This document shows, one piece after another, positions 5,645-6,298 of a stretch of DNA of 6,298 nt. Where the stretch lies: positions 1 through 6,298 of the forward strand of contig SPDA01000120.1 in the NCBI GenBank assembly GCA_004525155.1, given 5' to 3'. Source of the DNA: Spirochaetales bacterium (lineage in GTDB: Bacteria > Spirochaetota > Spirochaetia > SPDA01). The notes under the pieces are model-generated. The model ran no database searches and was not told the origin of the DNA. It saw only the letters and a program-made list of their open reading frames with translations. Every line of letters begins with the position of its first letter. Within the stretch, counting starts at the first letter, position 1. A program made the position numbers and the translations under genes.

Positions 5645-6298
5645 CTAAAGCGGCACCACCACCTGGTCTATTCCCCAGACGGTCATTTCTTCCACAGCCA
5701 CATGATCCGGCAGACCGCAGAGGTAAACGGCTGCCTCGGCGATGTCTTCCGGCATCAGTTTCATTTCCAGATTCGCCCCCCCCGCGTGCTTCATGAAATC
5801 AGTTGAACCTGCCGCCGGAATAAGGCAGGTTACACGCACCTTGTGAGGCTGCAGTTCAACATAAAGACCCTTGGAAAAAGCGAGGACTCCTGCCTTTGCC
5901 GCCGCGTAGACGGACCATCCCGGCCAGGCGTGCGCGGCGCAGACGGAAGCGATATTGATTATAAGTCCCGATTTCTTTTCCTTCATGAGCCTGCCGAATA
6001 TTCTCGATCCGTAAATAACACTGGAGAGATTGAGGCTTAAGCTGGCGTCAATGTCCTCCAGGGTCTGGTTTACCGTGTCCGTTACCTTAACGCCGCCTCC
6101 GGCATTGTTTACGAGCACATCAAGCTTTCCATACCGGTCCTTTACCTGATTGAGACAGGTTTCCCAGTCTCCGGGGGATGTCACATCCATCACGAGAAAT
6201 CCGTCACAGCCGATTTCCGTAGCCGCTTTCTCCAGGGAACTCCTGTTCCTTGCGGTTATGATTACCTTCATCCCCGCTGCTGTCAGTTTTTGCGCAAT
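5645..6298 (-). CDS. Short-chain dehydrogenase/reductase (SDR), 5' end outside window
   Basis: Seen: 217 residues, open at the right edge and ending with TAG at 5645-5647. The Met codon at 6271 is internal: the nine codons before it (IAQKLTAAG) are in frame and continue the typical helix after the Rossmann glycine motif, which itself lies outside. About 25-35 residues are probably missing from a usual 245-255-residue SDR. Motifs: ITARNRSSLEKA after strand 2, DVT for adenine contact, LVNNAGGGV (NNAG coded at 6098-6109), LNLSSV, NIASV with catalytic Ser (5945-5947) and YAAAK with catalytic Tyr and Lys (5894-5908), with Ser and Tyr 13 residues apart as in classical SDRs. Family knowledge: cytoplasmic NAD(P)-dependent oxidation or reduction of alcohol/carbonyl groups. 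The Arg after strand 2 suggests NADP(H) preference (inference). Substrate not deducible; sugar, polyol or 3-oxoacyl-type substrates are all possible. It is the first visible gene of the unit, 32 bases before DUF4867. Confidence 0.93.
   Translation of the reverse strand: MAQKLTAAGMKVIITARNRSSLEKAATEIGCDGFLVMDVTSPGDWETCLNQVKDRYGKLDVLVNNAGGGVKVTDTVNQTLEDIDASLSLNLSSVIYGSRIFGRLMKEKKSGLIINIASVCAAHAWPGWSVYAAAKAGVLAFSKGLYVELQPHKVRVTCLIPAAGSTDFMKHAGGANLEMKLMPEDIAEAAVYLCGLPDHVAVEEMTVWGIDQVVVPL

Noticed and set aside
6269..6271. ATG at 6271 as the start of the SDR gene
   Set aside because: The frame stays open to the window edge, and the nine codons before this ATG match the SDR helix after the glycine-rich motif. 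A start here would remove the NAD(P)-binding loop, so the ATG is internal.

Overview
The window reads as a stretch of chromosome from an anaerobic bacterium. The main reason is a tungsten-type aldehyde:ferredoxin oxidoreductase. An Fe-type alcohol dehydrogenase and a UroD/MtaA-like protein, both common in anaerobic fermenters and acetogen-like bacteria, fit with this. G+C is moderate (slightly above half by eye), all complete genes start with ATG, and most have good Shine-Dalgarno sequences. I cannot assign a genus; Spirochaetes, Clostridia and similar anaerobes are plausible, and this is inference only.

All six genes lie on the minus strand and are read from high to low coordinates. In transcription order they are: a short-chain dehydrogenase/reductase (SDR; 5' end beyond the right edge), a DUF4867/cupin-like protein, a uroporphyrinogen-decarboxylase-family protein, an iron-type alcohol dehydrogenase, an SMP-30/gluconolactonase-family lactonase, and a W-containing aldehyde:ferredoxin oxidoreductase (AOR; 3' end beyond the left edge). 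Gaps are 32, 15, 33, 18 and 14 bases. No terminator-like hairpin is visible between genes, so one polycistronic transcript is likely. Its main promoter lies outside the window. There are no RNA genes, mobile elements, CRISPR arrays or gene-free stretches over 300 bases; essentially the whole window is coding.

The gene set looks catabolic and redox-centred. Two NAD(P)-dependent alcohol/carbonyl dehydrogenases (SDR, Fe-ADH) could interconvert alcohols and carbonyls. The SMP-30 protein could open a lactone. The cupin-like protein may act on a sugar or sugar acid. The AOR could oxidise an aldehyde to an acid with ferredoxin, or run in reverse. The UroD-like protein has a probable metal site resembling the zinc site of corrinoid methyltransferases, but no corrinoid protein or partner methyltransferase is present here. 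The substrate cannot be read from the sequence. The combination is a candidate undescribed pathway rather than a demonstrated one.
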